A DNA stretch of 64,000 bases from an uncultured Bacteroidales bacterium (GTDB lineage: Bacteria > Bacteroidota > Bacteroidia > Bacteroidales > UBA11471). The notes under the pieces were generated by a model, which worked only from the letters and a program-made list of their open reading frames with translations, was not told the DNA's origin and searched no databases. The stretch is taken from contig CANQDQ010000006.1 of NCBI GenBank assembly GCA_947593515.1, forward strand, positions 30,625 through 94,624. Reading direction: 5' to 3'. Made by a program: the position numbers and the translations under genes. This document shows, piece by piece, positions 61,466 to 64,000 of this stretch. Each line of letters opens with the position of its first letter. Position 1 is the first letter of the stretch.

Positions 61466-64000
61466 TTAATCTTGACCTATTGTTGCGTGTATGGTTATAT
61501 TTACAGGAGTTTCTACATAGCCCCATTTGTATTTGACCACAAGTGGTATCCGTATCGTGTAGTCTTCTCTGAACATTGTACCATTGTTCTTGTAGGAAAT
61601 CGTACCCATCTTCTGCATGGTCGGAGTTGGCTCAGCAGCAAATTGCAGGTCGATCAAGCTGTTGTATTCTTTCACAGACTTTCCATTTCCTGCACCCGAC
61701 GTTACCAAAGCAAATTCCGTAATGTTGCTGTCGTCTGCATACTTATATGCCGAGCCATCCCATTTGCCTACTTTGATTTCCTCTATGCCATAGTAGTCAA
61801 AGTAGAAAGTACGGTCCACTTCGTCATCATTGAAAGCGTAATCACGCCAGTCAACGAAATCGAGAATATCGGACAAGGCAATCGAGCTACGACCATCGGT
61901 ACCGTCTTGCAACCCATCGTTGGGTATCTCGCTACCGCTGATAGGACGGCAGAAGCGGATATTGTAAGTGTCGTTATCGAATGTCATCTCACGACCGCAG
62001 CCGTCTTTCATGGTTACTTTGATAGCCGCTGTGAATGTCTCTCCCTTGGCAAGTTTTTTGTGATCGGCCACATTCAGAAGGTCTTTTGCATATTCGGTTT
62101 CTTTGTACGTAACCACTGCATTTTCAGGAGAGTTTTCGTCGTTGGTAATAACTGCAACCTCCTGCGCATTTCTTTTGTTCCATCCTTTCGGATATGCAGA
62201 CAGTGTGTTTCCGTCCTCACTAACCACAAGAACATATTCCGTTCCGTTGGCGCCGTGGGGATTTTTCACCTCATCGGTTATTACGAAATGATAGGTAACT
62301 TTGTCAAAGCCTTTATAGATGCCGGCAACGGAGGAAGAGGGTACATCGCCTATCCAGGAAGAACCGAGCGTATTCTCGAATGTGCAATTTCTGTCGTTCC
62401 TGTCGTCCGGAGTTTTCACATTGAAGTGTACTTCGTCCGCACCTTTGTTGCCGCTCCATTTTTGATACCAGAAGTCGGTTTTTGTAACAAGAGAGCCCTC
62501 CGGCGTTACATTGAGAGGGTTGGGTGCCCATATCAGTTCGATGTAGATATAATCTTGGGCTTTCGTTGCGAAGCGAACGAATACATGAGCATTTTGCGGC
62601 TTCTCTTCGCTCGTGAAGAATTCGTAAGCGCTCTGTTCGTCGATAGTCCATTCGAGAACATTCGTCATCTCACCGCCCATATCGGTACGTTCTGTAACGG
62701 TACCGATATACGTACTCAGTTCCTTGTATTCATTCTTTTTCGGATCAAAATCAAACTGTTTGGCTTCATTCTTTGCCGCGTCGATGTCGAGTTCGTAGCG
62801 AGTCTCAAACTCGGATTTGGAGATTGCGAGATCTTTCAGTATGATGGCTTCGATTTGATTCCACGTAAGCGATAACGTAGTGGGGAGAGCCTTACATTTC
62901 ATCGTGTAGCCATTCGTGAATTCGGGCATCGTAATGGTTTTATCTTTTTCTTCAATTAAAGTATTTTCGTTGATCTTTACCTTGATATAACCTACGGCAG
63001 CGATGTGATTGGTTAACGTATCGGTGAGGATTACACGGACAAGCGGCAGTTTGTCTATGGTTGCACGGCTTTGTTCGGCGCCATAATTTTGCTGATTTCC
63101 TAAATCGTCAGGCAATTGCGGACGCAGTGTAGAACCTTGCAAAGCAGCGTGTACCGACTCTTTGGTTTTATTATCGCCAGACATATAACCGACCAATTGA
63201 TAGCTGTATTTGAAGCCGGCATTATTGGCTTTTCCGTCAAGAGCATTATCATCGAGCTTTTCATCTCCAGCCGTGCCGTTTTTCGAAATGTGGGTTTGAA
63301 CAAATTTAGCTATATCGATACTATCATCCCAAGCCACGTTGATAGGTGTGCTCTCAGCCGCAATAGCTGCCGCAGCCGTAGCGTACAAATGATTGTCTGT
63401 CGTACCGAGGGTTATCGTTTTTCCGTCCACTTTGTTCGGTACAGCCAAACCCGTGATTGTGTAGGTAACGGGATAGATGGCGGCATAGTCGGAAGTGATG
63501 GTTGCCGTCTCACCCGCTACCTTTTGCGATACCTGCAAAGCAACGGTGGTAACTTTTTCTTTGCCGTCAGATACTATGCCGGAGTAGTTGGCATATACGG
63601 TGAAAGTGCCGTCCTTATTGTCTTTTTGATTATAAATATTCGGAGATACCGAACTGCTGCGCGTAACAACAGACTTGTAATCCTCGCAGATGAACTTAAA
63701 ATTGGACAACTGGTTGAAATTCGCATTGGAGGGATTCATGCTATAGGTTGCCCACAGACTCGGAGTCATATCTATCTTTGGATTGTTTATCGGGAAACGC
63801 GGTTTATCCCCATGGTTGTCTGCATTGGCATTGACGGATGTCACCTCGAGAATGTCGTAGTGATACGTGGCAGCTTGGATAGCTTCGATACCGTTCCAGT
63901 AGAGCTGCGGCTGGAATACGAGGCTGCGCAGTACGTTGCTTCTGGAAACGACGAAAGTATTGAGAGGATCGCCACCGACGTTGGAGATTAGAAGATCATC
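61466..64000 (-). CDS. Large envelope/surface-type protein of unknown family, C-terminal 844 residues
   Basis: The frame is open from the right edge of the window (first visible residues DDLLISNVGGDPLNTFVV), so the start is missing; a GTG at 63844 is internal, not a start. The sequence is Asp/Asn/Thr/Lys-rich and beta-strand-rich with few cysteines. Segments look like tandem Ig- or BACON-like modules, for example FTVYANYSGIVSDGKEKVTTVALQVSQ, YPVTYTITGLAVPNKVDGKTI and KVTYHFVITDEV. It ends YVETPVNITIHATIGQD, without a T9SS C-terminal domain or LPxTG-like anchor. The length and composition suggest an extracellular or adhesin-like protein. I do not recognise the family. Codon use is less GC-rich than in sprA. 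Confidence 0.65.
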   Translation of the reverse strand, partial: DDLLISNVGGDPLNTFVVSRSNVLRSLVFQPQLYWNGIEAIQAATYHYDILEVTSVNANADNHGDKPRFPINNPKIDMTPSLWATYSMNPSNANFNQLSNFKFICEDYKSVVTRSSSVSPNIYNQKDNKDGTFTVYANYSGIVSDGKEKVTTVALQVSQKVAGETATITSDYAAIYPVTYTITGLAVPNKVDGKTITLGTTDNHLYATAAAAIAAESTPINVAWDDSIDIAKFVQTHISKNGTAGDEKLDDNALDGKANNAGFKYSYQLVGYMSGDNKTKESVHAALQGSTLRPQLPDDLGNQQNYGAEQSRATIDKLPLVRVILTDTLTNHIAAVGYIKVKINENTLIEEKDKTITMPEFTNGYTMKCKALPTTLSLTWNQIEAIILKDLAISKSEFETRYELDIDAAKNEAKQFDFDPKKNEYKELSTYIGTVTERTDMGGEMTNVLEWTIDEQSAYEFFTSEEKPQNAHVFVRFATKAQDYIYIELIWAPNPLNVTPEGSLVTKTDFWYQKWSGNKGADEVHFNVKTPDDRNDRNCTFENTLGSSWIGDVPSSSVAGIYKGFDKVTYHFVITDEVKNPHGANGTEYVLVVSEDGNTLSAYPKGWNKRNAQEVAVITNDENSPENAVVTYKETEYAKDLLNVADHKKLAKGETFTAAIKVTMKDGCGREMTFDNDTYNIRFCRPISGSEIPNDGLQDGTDGRSSIALSDILDFVDWRDYAFNDDEVDRTFYFDYYGIEEIKVGKWDGSAYKYADDSNITEFALVTSGAGNGKSVKEYNSLIDLQFAAEPTPTMQKMGTISYKNNGTMFREDYTIRIPLVVKYKWGYVETPVNITIHATIGQD

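Noticed and set aside
1..64000. CRISPR arrays, insertion sequences, rRNA genes and known riboswitches
   Set aside because: Reading both strands I found no regularly spaced repeats, transposase motifs, rRNA segments or recognisable aptamer cores.

Overview
Organism. The gene families point to a Bacteroidota member of the order Bacteroidales. Type IX secretion genes are present (sprA/sov and porZ), as are DUF4271, DUF4294 and DUF2723 proteins. Promoters are of the TTTG / TAnnTTTG type and Shine-Dalgarno sequences are scarce. Most of the window is moderately GC-rich. T9SS genes together with a gut-type gene set suggest a Barnesiellaceae/Porphyromonadaceae-like lineage rather than Bacteroides itself, but that is a guess. 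Almost everything is core genome; I see no insertion sequence, prophage or CRISPR array.

Layout. 1-6.8 kb: the end of a SpmA/B-type membrane protein, then a tight operon ybeY-mnmG-apt-uvrC-dtd-mazG-like-deoC with a perfect parS-like palindrome between mnmG and apt, closed by a strong bidirectional terminator. 6.8-17.3 kb: a convergent polyprenyl synthase, polA, then ychF-LOG-DUF4271-hemD-rnpA-(yidD-tatD fusion)-tyrS. 17.4-18.2 kb: tRNA-Gln, an AT-rich frameshifted membrane-protein gene and tRNA-Asn. 18.3-31.8 kb: S41 protease-Nudix, mutS-U32 protein, a coupled giant TPR protein/outer-membrane barrel pair, and topA. 32-33.6 kb: an AT-rich cassette of two secreted proteins enclosed by terminators. 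33.6-38.7 kb: SDR epimerase, DUF2723 membrane glycosyltransferase, polysaccharide deacetylase. 38.7-41.5 kb: nadA, a 440-bp gene-free segment of about 20% GC, a TrmH-type methyltransferase and DUF4294. 41.5-47.5 kb: radical SAM protein, CNNM/CBS transporter, YitT protein, rdgB-porZ. 47.5-52.3 kb: leuS (minus), GH43, second tRNA-Asn. 52.3-60.8 kb: a bactofilin-ruvA-sprA operon (minus). 60.9-64 kb: a lipoprotein and the C-terminal 844 residues of a large unrecognised protein that runs off the window.

How it fits together. Several independent signs suggest the window spans or lies near the chromosome replication origin. On the plus strand C exceeds G in the left part whatever the coding direction, and G exceeds C in the right part; the change falls near 38-40 kb. 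The very AT-rich gap between nadA and the methyltransferase carries DnaA-box-like 9-mers, a parS-like site lies 37 kb away, and mnmG, rnpA and yidD are classic origin neighbours. The two T9SS genes (porZ, sprA) lie in separate operons on the right. The most unusual gene structures are the in-frame YidD-TatD fusion and a 112-bp promoter-plus-tRNA-Asn inverted duplication that brackets 34 kb including the candidate origin.
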